Shown one piece after another: positions 33,140 to 41,403 of a stretch of 64,000 bases of DNA. Position 1 is the stretch's first letter, and the number at the start of each line of letters is the position of its first letter. The DNA is from Streptomyces pilosus (lineage in GTDB: Bacteria; Actinomycetota; Actinomycetes; Streptomycetales; Streptomycetaceae): contig NZ_BMTU01000014.1 of the NCBI RefSeq assembly GCF_014649835.1, positions 124,001 to 188,000 of the forward strand, given 5' to 3'. Made by a program: the position numbers and the translations under genes. The notes under the pieces were generated by a model that saw nothing but the letters and a program-made list of their open reading frames with translations, ran no database searches and had not been told where the DNA came from.

Positions 33140-35098
33140 TCACGTGGGGGTCTCGTGCTTGTCGCCGTCTGAATCGGACGTGACCTGGTAGGACAGCAAC
33201 TGCTGGAAGAGGCCCGGTTGTTGGGAAAGCTGGACGTAGGTGCCCTCCTGGACGATCTTGCCGTCGTCGAGGACGACGATGCGGTCGGCGATGGCCACGT
33301 TGGTGATGCGGTGGGTCACCAGCAGTACCGCCCGCTCCCGGGCGAGGGTCCGGAGCCGCTGGAAGATGCGGAATTCGGCGCGGGGGTCGAGATTGGCTGT
33401 CGGCTCGTCGAGTACCAGCAGACCGGCTGGGCGGAAGAACGCCCTGGCCAGGGCGATACGCTGCCACTGGCCACCGCTGAGTTCCTCTCCGTTGAGCCAT
33501 TCGCGGGCCAGGAGGGTGTCCAGGCCGGCTTTGAGCTTGGAGACGACCTCGTCGGCGTCGGCCGCCTCGCACGCCTCGCGAACCGCTGCGTCGCCCCGCG
33601 CGGTGGGCTGGCCCTGGGTGACGTTCTCGCGCACGGTCAGCGGCCAGTGTGCGTAGTCCTGCGGCACGAGAGCGACCTGCCGCCACAGGGCCTGCGGGTC
33701 ACAGTCACTGGTGGGGACGCCGTCCCACAGCACCTGCCCGTCGGTGGGGAGGTAGAGGCCGCTGACCAGCTTCGACAGCGTCGACTTCCCCGAGCCGTTG
33801 AAGCCCACGAGTGCGGTGACCTCGCCGCGGCGCAAAGTGAGGGAGATGCTGGACAGGGCGTCGCGGTCCTTGCCGGCGTAGCGATGGGTGACCGCCTTGA
33901 CCTCGATCGTCTCCGGCGCCGCGGGGTGGTGCGGGCCGCGGCGCATGCGGAAGCCGCCGGCCTTGTCGAGGAATCCGGTCCAGTCGTCCATGTACAGCCC
34001 GGTCCGCACCGCGCGGGCGCCGACTGCCACCAGCCCGCGGACCGCCATGCCGACGGTCTGCAGGGCGAAGACGGCCGTGCCGGCATGTCCGACGGTGATC
34101 CGACCGGTCGCCAGCAGCCACACGACCGCCGCCCACACCACTGCCGACCCCAGCCCTCCGCACAGAGCGCCGACCAGGGACATCCGTGCGCCCTGGTCGG
34201 CCGCGGCCCGGTCCTCACGGTTGATCCGAGCGACCGTGCTTCGGTAACGGCCGGAGAGGAAGTCGGCCATGGTGCCGGCGCGGATCTGGTCGGCGGCGTC
34301 CTTGGTGTAGATGTGCCAGCGCAGCACGGACAGCATCCGGTTGTCACCGTTGCTGCGGAGGTTGGCCAGGTAGCGGACGCGAGCGGCGCTGACCTGGGCG
34401 AGGGCCTGCGGGAGGCTGGCGGCGACGAGGAGGGGGAGAAGGACCCAGTGCACGCCGGCCAGCACCACGGCCCCGGCGACGAAGGCGGCGGCCGAGGCGA
34501 TCAGGTCCTGGCCCTCGTTGATCAGGTCGCCGGTGACCTGGGCGCCGCGGTCGGCGGCCTCCCGGTCGCGGTTGAAGTCGGGGTCGTCGTACGCGCACAG
34601 CTCGACCTCGGCGCAGCCGGTGAGCAGCATCTGCTCGGCCTCGCGGGACATCAGCGGGCCCAGCCGGGAGGAAAGCCAGTTGACGGTGATGCCGAGGAGC
34701 GCGCGCACGCCCGCAGCCCCGGCGAGCAGGGCGACCGAGGGCCACGCCTGAAGGAGGCGGTGGTAGACGTCGCCATCGCGTAGCAGGGCGGTCAGAGTGC
34801 CGGCGATGGCGACCAGGCCCAGGGCCTGCATCACGCCGGTGACCAGCTGACACAGCAGCAGGCCGACGGTCGCCCGCCGGTCGACGCGCCAGGCCAGGGC
34901 CAGCGAGCGGCGCACCAGCTGCGGCAGGCGGCGGGCCATGTCGCGCATCCGGATCGAGCGGCCGGCCGCCTCGCGGCTGCCGGTCAGGTCCACGTACCGC
35001 ATCTGCGCCTCGGACGCGGGGGCGGGGACGGAGGGCGGCGCGGTGGTGGTGCGCGGTCCCGGAACGCTGTCCGCTGATGCATCGACGGGCTTACTCAT
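33140..35098 (-). CDS. ABC exporter, fused permease and ATPase
   Basis: A 652-aa half-transporter. After ~60 cytosolic Pro/Arg-rich residues there is a six-helix membrane domain (to ~residue 330), then an ATPase domain with Walker A GFNGSGKST near 430, signature LSGGQWQR near 541 and Walker B LLVLDEPTAN near 560. There is no N-terminal C39 peptidase. Such proteins dimerise and export drugs, lipids or peptides. The ATG at 35098 overlaps the stop of a 40-aa peptide gene, which makes that peptide a candidate cargo or coupled leader; an in-frame ATG at 35122 is possible but lies inside that gene. Confidence 0.9.
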   Translation of the reverse strand: MSKPVDASADSVPGPRTTTAPPSVPAPASEAQMRYVDLTGSREAAGRSIRMRDMARRLPQLVRRSLALAWRVDRRATVGLLLCQLVTGVMQALGLVAIAGTLTALLRDGDVYHRLLQAWPSVALLAGAAGVRALLGITVNWLSSRLGPLMSREAEQMLLTGCAEVELCAYDDPDFNRDREAADRGAQVTGDLINEGQDLIASAAAFVAGAVVLAGVHWVLLPLLVAASLPQALAQVSAARVRYLANLRSNGDNRMLSVLRWHIYTKDAADQIRAGTMADFLSGRYRSTVARINREDRAAADQGARMSLVGALCGGLGSAVVWAAVVWLLATGRITVGHAGTAVFALQTVGMAVRGLVAVGARAVRTGLYMDDWTGFLDKAGGFRMRRGPHHPAAPETIEVKAVTHRYAGKDRDALSSISLTLRRGEVTALVGFNGSGKSTLSKLVSGLYLPTDGQVLWDGVPTSDCDPQALWRQVALVPQDYAHWPLTVRENVTQGQPTARGDAAVREACEAADADEVVSKLKAGLDTLLAREWLNGEELSGGQWQRIALARAFFRPAGLLVLDEPTANLDPRAEFRIFQRLRTLARERAVLLVTHRITNVAIADRIVVLDDGKIVQEGTYVQLSQQPGLFQQLLSYQVTSDSDGDKHETPT

Positions 35099-35217
35099 GC
35101 CGCCCACCCCGAACCCGGACATGCTGAGATGCGTGTGCCGTCAACGCGGTACGTGAGCGGGCAGGGTTGCCGTTCGATTCCGGGAGGCTGCTGCAAGGGG
35201 CCGAAGGTGGGATGCAT
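35095..35217 (-). CDS. 40-residue peptide translationally coupled to the ABC exporter
   Basis: A short frame preceded by GGAGG five bases before ATG 35217, one of the best ribosome binding sites in the window. Its stop overlaps the ABC exporter start (ATGA). The peptide begins MHPTFGPLQQPPGIERQPC and ends ACPGSGWAA, with two cysteines that could be cross-linked. It is either a peptide product or precursor exported by the transporter, or a leader frame that couples translation. No modification enzyme of a known peptide class is nearby. Confidence 0.5.
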   Translation of the reverse strand: MHPTFGPLQQPPGIERQPCPLTYRVDGTRISACPGSGWAA

Positions 35218-35669
35218 GGCGTCCTCCGTCTGGGCGTCTGTGTGGCACTGATGCTCTAAAAACGCGGCGGATCCGGTCCCGTCACGGCCCAGCGGAGGGC
35301 ATTCGGAGAACGCAAGTTCGCATGCCGGAGTCGGGCCGTGCCGGCTCCGGGGTGTCACCTCTCAAACTCGTTCGATCAGGTCGGATCACTCCTTCGGGGA
35401 GTTGCGGACAGCACGGACCGGGCCGCGGCGCGCGACGGCTGGAACGGGTGATCGGGGCGGGAAGAGCGAGAGCGCGGGTCAGGCGCCGAGGACGGTGAAG
35501 GCGACCCCGGGGAAGCGACGCCCGTTGACCTGGAGGGTGAAGGAGTAGGAGCCCGGGGGAGATCTTCCAGCGTGTGGTCAGGCGCAGCGGGTGCGCCTTG
35601 GCGAGACGCGTCTCCCGTCCCGGCTCGGCGGTAGCGCGCGGCGCACGAAAGCCCGCCGCAGCAGTCGGC
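35218..35669. other. Intergenic region with a possible gene end
   Basis: About 450 bp. It should hold the promoter of the peptide/ABC operon (minus strand). A minus-strand frame ending at 35479 reads SYSFTLQVNGRRFPGVAFTV then LGA and stop, resembling the last strands of a beta-sandwich protein; the frame breaks upstream, so it is at best a remnant. Nothing else is supported. Confidence 0.4.
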
Positions 35670-36284
35670 TCAGCCCCGCAGTCGCGCGATCAGGCCGTCG
35701 GTGTAGCTGCGGTGCACGGCGACCAGGTCGATCTGCTCGGGGTCCAGCAGCCACAGCAGGTGTACGCCTTCCAGGAACGCGGCCGCCTCCGCGGCCAGCA
35801 CCTCGGGGGCCACCCCGGCGGGGGCGGAGCCGTCGGCCGCGGCTCGCGCGAACAGCGCGGCCAGGTGGGTCCGAAGTGCCCGGCCGCGGTTGAGGAACCA
35901 CGTGTGCAGCGCCGAGCCCGGCCCCAGGTTCTCCGCGGTGAGGGTCGTGTGGAGCGCGGCCAGATCCCGTTCGGCGACAGCCGTGTGTTCAGCGTCCCGT
36001 ACAAGCCAGTCGAGGGCCTGCTCCAGAGTCGGTTCCGCGTTCACGGGCACGGACAGCCGCTCCAGCGCCCGCCGGTCGGCCTCCTGCAGGACGGCCTGGA
36101 CGAGTCCGTCCTTGCTGCCGAAGTGGTGGATGACCGCGGACGGAGTGGTCCCTGCCCGCTCGGCGACGGCCGCCACGCCGGTGCCCCGCACGCCGTGGCG
36201 GGCGAACAGTTCGATCGCTGCGTCGACCATGGCCCTGCGCCGCTCCACGCCCCGCTTCTGCACCTGTCCCTTGACCCCAGCCAT
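35670..36284 (-). CDS. TetR-family transcriptional regulator
   Basis: A 204-aa regulator. The N-terminal helix-turn-helix (residues ~15-60) reads MVDAAIELFARHGVRGTGVA then AERAGTTPSAVIHHFGSKDG, diagnostic of TetR; the C-terminal helices form the ligand domain. The start is ATG 36284 (MAGVKGQVQKRG). An alpha/beta hydrolase gene is transcribed divergently 96 bp away and is the probable target. No perfect operator palindrome was found between them. Confidence 0.92.
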   Translation of the reverse strand: MAGVKGQVQKRGVERRRAMVDAAIELFARHGVRGTGVAAVAERAGTTPSAVIHHFGSKDGLVQAVLQEADRRALERLSVPVNAEPTLEQALDWLVRDAEHTAVAERDLAALHTTLTAENLGPGSALHTWFLNRGRALRTHLAALFARAAADGSAPAGVAPEVLAAEAAAFLEGVHLLWLLDPEQIDLVAVHRSYTDGLIARLRG

Positions 36285-36366
36285 GGGGATCAGGGTGCCC
36301 GGGATGCGGCCGGGAGTCCAACGGGGCACCCGCCGCAAAGCAGATGCGCGCACCGCACCAGACCAT

Positions 36367-36372
36367 TATATT
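36367..36372 (+). promoter_or_regulatory. -10 element of a probably leaderless alpha/beta hydrolase transcript
   Basis: TATATT ends 8 bp before ATG 36381, and no Shine-Dalgarno sequence lies between. Transcription would start at or next to the ATG, giving a leaderless mRNA. No good -35 hexamer, as is common. Confidence 0.5.
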
Positions 36373-36380
36373 GAACGACC

Positions 36381-37310
36381 ATGCAGGAAAATGAACTCAC
36401 GCAGACGCCGCAACGCGAACAGATGGTGCACACGGACGGCTTGGAGCTGTGGGCACAGGAGATCGGCGACCCGGCCCACCCGACGGTGCTCCTCGTGATG
36501 GGAGCACAGGCGCAGGGGATCCAGTGGAACGCCGGCTTCGTTCGACGGCTGGTCGACGGCGGCCTGCGCGTCGTCCGCTACGACCACCGCGATACCGGAC
36601 GCTCCTCCACCGTCGACTTTGCCGCCCGGCCATACACAGTTGCCGACATGGCCTCGGACGCGCTGGCCGTCCTCGACGCCTTCGGTGTAGACCGGGCGCA
36701 CCTCGTGGGCGCTTCCCTGGGCGGGATCATCGCCCAGCTCCTTGCCGTCACACACCCCCACCGCGTACAGACCCTCACGAGCCTGTCGTCGCAGCCGCTG
36801 GGCACCGACACGGCTGCGGCCGTGCAGCGGGTCATGGCGGGGGAGGCGCCGCTGCGGGACGAACTCCCGCCGCCCGCCCCTGAACTGCTCGCCGCGCTCG
36901 CCTCGGCCTTCCCGCAGCCGGGCAGCGGCATCGAGGACTACCTCGCCGCCCGGCTGCCGCTGTGGAAGGTGCTGCATGGGCCAGTGCTGCCGTTCCCACG
37001 GGACGAGTACCTGGCGATGGAGAGGCGGGTGTACCAGCGGGCCCGCGACCTCGGGGCCGCGCTGAACCACACGTTCGCCGGAGCATCCGGCACGGGCCGC
37101 TCGACTGCGGACCTGGCCTCGGTGACGGCGCCGACGCTGGTCCTGCACGGCACGGAAGACCCCATGTTCCCGCCCGCCCACGCCGAGGCCACCGCCGCCG
37201 TGATACCCGGCGCCCGCCTGGTGCTGATCGAGGGCATGGGGCACACCCTGCCCTCGACGCTCGATGCGCGCCTGGCCGACGAGATCCTGTGCCATGTGAC
37301 ACACGATTGA
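36381..37310 (+). CDS. Alpha/beta hydrolase (methylesterase-like)
   Basis: A 309-aa cytosolic hydrolase. The catalytic triad can be read as Ser112 in VGASLGG, Asp260 in LHGTEDPMF and His288 in GMGHTLP; the oxyanion region is VLLVMGAQAQG. The pattern DHRDTGRSS resembles the aclacinomycin-methylesterase (RdmC-like) and related ester hydrolases. It is divergent from a TetR regulator that likely represses it. The natural ester is unknown. Length is normal. Confidence 0.9.
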   Translation: MQENELTQTPQREQMVHTDGLELWAQEIGDPAHPTVLLVMGAQAQGIQWNAGFVRRLVDGGLRVVRYDHRDTGRSSTVDFAARPYTVADMASDALAVLDAFGVDRAHLVGASLGGIIAQLLAVTHPHRVQTLTSLSSQPLGTDTAAAVQRVMAGEAPLRDELPPPAPELLAALASAFPQPGSGIEDYLAARLPLWKVLHGPVLPFPRDEYLAMERRVYQRARDLGAALNHTFAGASGTGRSTADLASVTAPTLVLHGTEDPMFPPAHAEATAAVIPGARLVLIEGMGHTLPSTLDARLADEILCHVTHD

Positions 37311-37419
37311 CACATGCAGCGGTGGCGGGGGAGTCCAACTCTGTTTTCAGACAATGCCATTGGGCTCCCTCTTCCCGGCCGTGTACTCCGGAAGGGATCG
37401 GCATCTGGCTCCTGCGGAC

Positions 37420-37929
37420 TCAGGCGCCCACGGTTCCGTCGACACCCTCACGCAAAAAGTCCGCGTGCCCGTTGTGACGGGCGTACTCCAGAAGCACGTG
37501 CACCATCACCATCCGCAGCGAGACCTCCTCGCCCCATCGTGGCTGATACCCAGCCTGGTCCAAGGACTCAGCCTCCCGCTCGATGCGGCGCGAGTTCGCC
37601 ACCTCGGCCTCCCAGGCTGTGAAGGCCTCCTCCCTGGTCGACGCGCTCGCGTCGTACGCCGCCTGGAAGTCGATTTCGTCGGACCAGACCAGGGGCACGT
37701 CGTTGTCCTCGAACACTCGACGGAACCAAGCACGCTCCACCTCCGCCATGTGTCGCACCAAACCGAGCAGCGAAAGGGTGGACGGCGGCATCGACTGCTG
37801 TCGCAGTTCCTCGTCGGTGAGCCCTTCGCACTTCATGGCGAGAGTCGCGCGGTGGTAGTCGAGGAAGGCCCGCAGGGTCTCGCGTTCGCTTCCGAAATAG
37901 GGCGGTCCTATGCGACTGTCGCTGGTCAC
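37420..37929 (-). CDS. DinB-family (DUF664) putative metalloenzyme
   Basis: A 169-aa four-helix-bundle protein. The three-histidine metal site is visible in GLVRHMAEVERAW (one His) and HVLLEYARHNGHAD (the C-terminal pair). DinB-fold proteins include thiol-dependent transferases for mycothiol or bacillithiol, but most DUF664 members are uncharacterised. It stands alone, converging with the alpha/beta hydrolase gene 110 bp away. The ATG lies in the usual MTSDSRIGPPYFGSERETL start. Confidence 0.88.
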   Translation of the reverse strand: MTSDSRIGPPYFGSERETLRAFLDYHRATLAMKCEGLTDEELRQQSMPPSTLSLLGLVRHMAEVERAWFRRVFEDNDVPLVWSDEIDFQAAYDASASTREEAFTAWEAEVANSRRIEREAESLDQAGYQPRWGEEVSLRMVMVHVLLEYARHNGHADFLREGVDGTVGA

Positions 37930-38094
37930 TGACCATGCTCCTTATCCGTTCCTGCCTGCATGCACGGCAGTATCCACTCCCGCCGTCTGTCCCCAGCCGA
38001 GGGCCGTCAACCCGACCTGACCGTCACCACGGCGGTCACAGGCCCGCCACCTGCTCGCTGACCCGTTCAGCGTGAGCCGTGTCTCACCTCGCTG

Positions 38095-38120
38095 ACGTTG
38101 CTATGCAACAAAGTGCATAG
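38095..38120. promoter_or_regulatory. Overlapping palindromes upstream of the PadR gene
   Basis: CTATGCA (38101-38107) and TGCATAG (38114-38120) form a perfect 7-bp inverted repeat, overlapped by GTTGC-TAT-GCAAC on its left. This resembles PadR operators and lies just before the chosen PadR start, consistent with autorepression. Confidence 0.75.
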
Positions 38121-38133
38121 GAAGATCGTGCGC

Positions 38134-38691
38134 ATGGCGCTCGAGCACGCGATCCTTGTCTCCCTACTGGAGAAGCCGGGCTCCGGCTATGAACTGGCCC
38201 GGCGGTTCGAGCGGTCCATCGGGTACTTCTGGACCGCCAGCCACCAGCAGATCTACCGGGTGCTCAAGCGCATGGAGAGCGACGGCTGGGTCGAGGTCCG
38301 GGACGTTGCCCAGTACGGGCGCCCGGACAAGAAGGAGTACTCCGTCGCAGGGCGCGGACGGGACGCGCTCTCCGCGTGGCTGAACGAACCGACCGAACCC
38401 GAAAGCGTCCGGCACGACCTGGCGGTGAAGGTCCGGGGCGCCGCCTTCGACGATCCGACCGCCTTGATCAGCCAGGTCGAGCGGCACCGGCAGGCGCACA
38501 CGGACCGTCTCACCCACTACCTCGCCGGCGAAACCCGCGATTTCGGCGACCCACCGCCGGACGGCCGGCTCGACGCCGAGCGGGAGCTCCAGCACGCCGT
38601 GCTCCGCGGCGGCATCGCCTACGAGCGGATGATGATCGCCTGGCTCGACGATGTCCTCGCCACCCTGGCCCGGCTCGACACCGGTCGCTGA
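38134..38691 (+). CDS. PadR-family transcriptional regulator
   Basis: A 185-aa regulator with an N-terminal PadR winged helix (ALEHAILVSLLEKPGSGYEL; then HQQIYRVLKRMESDGWVE) and a C-terminal helical dimerisation domain of the longer (Vir-like) subfamily. The ATG at 38134 is chosen because the palindromic operator lies immediately upstream and would otherwise fall inside the gene. An acyl-CoA dehydrogenase gene follows 91 bp downstream in the same direction and is the likely co-regulated target. The effector is unknown. Confidence 0.93.
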   Translation: MALEHAILVSLLEKPGSGYELARRFERSIGYFWTASHQQIYRVLKRMESDGWVEVRDVAQYGRPDKKEYSVAGRGRDALSAWLNEPTEPESVRHDLAVKVRGAAFDDPTALISQVERHRQAHTDRLTHYLAGETRDFGDPPPDGRLDAERELQHAVLRGGIAYERMMIAWLDDVLATLARLDTGR

Positions 38692-38782
38692 CCGGCCGAG
38701 CAGACCAGCCCGGGACCCGCATCCGCACCCCATCCGAACGCGGACCCCCACCCTCACCCCTCCCAGCCGAAAGGCGGCACTC

Positions 38783-40507
38783 ATGGCCGACGCGCTGCTC
38801 TTCAATCCGCGCACCTACGACCCCGCGCACTTCGACCCGGAGACCCGCAGGCTGCTGCGCGCCACCGTCGACTGGTTCGAGGAGCGCGGCAGGCGCCGGC
38901 TGATCGAGGACTACCGAACGCGCGCCTGGCTCGGCGACTTCCTCGCCTTCGCCGCCAAGGAGGGGCTCTTCGCGACCTTCCTCACCCCCGCCTCCGCAGC
39001 CGCGGACGGCGAGGGCGACATGCGGTGGGACACCGCCCGCATCGCCGCCCTCAACGAGATTCTCGGCTTCTACGGCCTCGACTACTGGTACGCGTGGCAG
39101 GTCACCATCCTCGGCCTCGGCCCCGTCTGGCAGAGCGACAACCCCGCCGCCCGCGCCCGCGCCGCCGAACTCCTCACACGGGGTGAGGTGTTCGCCTTCG
39201 GCCTCTCCGAGAAGGCGCACGGCGCCGACATCTACTCCACCGACATGCTCCTGGAGCCCGACGGCACGGGCGGCTTCCGCGCCACCGGCTCCAAGTACTA
39301 CATCGGCAACGGCAACGCCGCGGGCCTCGTCTCCGTTTTCGGCCGCCGCACCGACGTCGAGGGCCCCGACGGCTACGTCTTCTTCGCCGCCGACAGCCGG
39401 CACCCGGCCTACCACCTGGTCAAGAACGTCGTCGACTCCTCCAAGTACGTCAGCGAGTTCCGCCTCGAGAACTACCCCGTGGCCACGGAGGACGTCCTGC
39501 ACACCGGCCGCGCCGCCTTCGACGCCGCCCTCAACACCGTCAACGTGGGCAAGTTCAACCTGTGCACCGCCTCGATCGGCATCTGCGAACACGCGATGTA
39601 TGAGGCTGTCACCCACGCCCAGAACCGCATCCTCTACGGTCGCCCCGTCACCGCTTTCCCGCACGTACGACGCGAGTTGACCGACGCCTACGTGCGGCTC
39701 GTCGGTATGAAGCTGTTCAGCGACCGCGCCGTGGACTACTTCCGCACCGCGGGCCCCGACGACCGCCGCTACCTCCTCTTCAACCCTATGACCAAGATGA
39801 AGGTGACCACGGAGGGCGAAAAGGTCATCGACCTCATGTGGGATGTCATCGCCGCCAAGGGCTTCGAGAAGGACAACTACTTCGCGCAGGCGGCAGTCGA
39901 GATCCGGGGCCTGCCCAAGCTGGAGGGCACTGTCCACGTCAACCTGGCGCTGATCCTCAAGTTCATGCGCAACCACCTGCTCGATCCGGTCCCCTACGAG
40001 CCCGTCCCCACCCGCCTGGACGCGGCCGACGACGACTTCCTCTTCCGCCAGGGCCCGGCCCGCGGGCTCGGCTCGATCCGCTTCCACGACTGGCGACCGG
40101 CCTACGACACGTACGCCCACCTGCCCAACGTCGCACGCTTCCGTGAACAGGCGGACGCACTGTGCGAGTTCGTCCGCACGGCCGCTCCTGACGAGGAGCA
40201 GAGCCGTGACCTCGACCTACTCCTTGCCATCGGCCAGCTCTTCGCGCTCGTCGTCCACGGCCAGCTGGCCCTGGAGCAGGCGGCGCTTTCGCATCTCGAC
40301 GAGGACGTGCTCGACGAGCTTTTTGCCGTCCTCGTACGGGACTTCTCCGCCCACGCCGTCGAGCTGCACGGCAAGGACTCCGCGACCGAGGAGCAGCAGC
40401 AGTGGGCCCTTGACGCGGTCCGGCGCCCGGTCGTCGACGCGGCACGTTCCGAGCGCGTCTGGCAGCGCGTCGAGGCGTTGTCGGGGGCGTACGAGATGAT
40501 GCCCTGA
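38783..40507 (+). CDS. Acyl-CoA dehydrogenase family protein
   Basis: A 574-aa FAD enzyme, longer than the ~380-aa core family, with a ~60-residue head and an extra C-terminal helical domain. Flavin and substrate regions are visible as FAFGLSEKAHGADIYSTDM, GSKYYIGNGNAAGLVSVFGR and, near the end of the core, LPKLEGTVHVNLAL, where the family has the I-x-G-T-x-E segment. It should oxidise an acyl-CoA or related thioester at the alpha-beta carbons. The ATG at 38783 follows AAAGGCGG. Probably regulated by the adjacent PadR protein. Confidence 0.9.
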   Translation: MADALLFNPRTYDPAHFDPETRRLLRATVDWFEERGRRRLIEDYRTRAWLGDFLAFAAKEGLFATFLTPASAAADGEGDMRWDTARIAALNEILGFYGLDYWYAWQVTILGLGPVWQSDNPAARARAAELLTRGEVFAFGLSEKAHGADIYSTDMLLEPDGTGGFRATGSKYYIGNGNAAGLVSVFGRRTDVEGPDGYVFFAADSRHPAYHLVKNVVDSSKYVSEFRLENYPVATEDVLHTGRAAFDAALNTVNVGKFNLCTASIGICEHAMYEAVTHAQNRILYGRPVTAFPHVRRELTDAYVRLVGMKLFSDRAVDYFRTAGPDDRRYLLFNPMTKMKVTTEGEKVIDLMWDVIAAKGFEKDNYFAQAAVEIRGLPKLEGTVHVNLALILKFMRNHLLDPVPYEPVPTRLDAADDDFLFRQGPARGLGSIRFHDWRPAYDTYAHLPNVARFREQADALCEFVRTAAPDEEQSRDLDLLLAIGQLFALVVHGQLALEQAALSHLDEDVLDELFAVLVRDFSAHAVELHGKDSATEEQQQWALDAVRRPVVDAARSERVWQRVEALSGAYEMMP

Positions 40508-40924
40508 GACGAGCGAGAACGCAGCCTCGGGTGTCCGGGCGGTCCGTTCGGTGAGCAGTTCGCGGACCGCGGGCGGCCCACGGTGGCGAGGCCGCCCGAT
40601 CCTCGACATCTCGCCGGACCTCTCGCTTCGCGGAAGGTTTCCCTGTCGACAGACGGGTCCGTGGTTGACGTGCGCCGACGCTCCCAGTCCTCCAGCACGG
40701 CCCGCTGGGAGGCATCGGTCACCGGTGACATCGGGATGCTCGCCTCGCGCATGGCCCGGTCTGCCCGCTCAGGACGCGGCGGCCGGCCGGGCCGCCCTTT
40801 GTGCCCCACACTCGGCTCAGGCGCAGGCCAGGCGCAGGGTCAGGCTGCGTGGGAATGAATCGTCCTGCGCGGGACACCCCCTTAGCCAAGCGTCGAGTGC
40901 AGTACGGGGAACTGGGGGAGTGCC
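40508..40924. other. Intergenic region, nothing recognised
   Basis: About 415 bp after the acyl-CoA dehydrogenase. Frames are open on both strands but lack ribosome binding sites and recognisable protein. No clear terminator or operator. Confidence 0.4.
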
Positions 40925-41224
40925 ATGCGGACCACGCCGTTTCGTGAGGTCCTGATCATTACCGCTGCGGCAGCCGCCGGAGCTGCTCTGACCGCGCGTT
41001 GGTGGAGCTGCGGCCGCCCACCGCACAGTGCTCCGGACGTGCCGGCCGGAGATCGAGTCGAGGAACTGCACTGGGCTTTCCGTGACCGCACCATGCCCCC
41101 TGCCGACTCCCCGGCTCAGGTGCTGCACCATTACTGGAACCGGCTGCACCCGCTGCAGTTCGAAGGCCCTCCCTCAGCCGCACGCACCGCACACCACTCG
41201 TTGCTGTCGCGCAGCACGGATTAG
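40925..41224 (+). CDS. Small hypothetical membrane-anchored protein
   Basis: A 99-aa protein with a hydrophobic N-terminal helix (EVLIITAAAAAGAALTARWW) and a hydrophilic remainder, so probably anchored with its C-terminal part outside. GGGGGAG precedes ATG 40925. No family recognised. It may be transcribed with corA, which starts 179 bp downstream. Confidence 0.45.
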   Translation: MRTTPFREVLIITAAAAAGAALTARWWSCGRPPHSAPDVPAGDRVEELHWAFRDRTMPPADSPAQVLHHYWNRLHPLQFEGPPSAARTAHHSLLSRSTD

Positions 41225-41403
41225 CACACGATGCGCTTCAGCCGCCCCGAGCGGTGCCTGCGCGCAGCATGTCGAGGCACTGGGCGATCGGACTGCCGTG
41301 CTGCCCGGGGTGTTCCAGCATTGCGGTGAAGCAGCGGCCGACCGGCGATGCGGATGGCGCACTGCCAGGCATGGAATGCGGTGGCGGAAGCATCCGTAGG
41401 GGC

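Noticed and set aside
31603..35217. Calling the peptide/ABC operon a lanthipeptide or lasso-peptide cluster
   Set aside because: No LanB, LanC, LanM, lasso cyclase, radical-SAM or YcaO enzyme is present, and neither short peptide has a recognised leader or core motif.
35479..35560. Gene fragment ending FTVLGA
   Set aside because: Only about 25 residues look protein-like and the frame breaks upstream; noted as a possible remnant, not annotated as a gene.
38510..40120. A 536-codon minus-strand frame opposite the acyl-CoA dehydrogenase
   Set aside because: Same reason: composition is compositional shadow with no recognisable protein.
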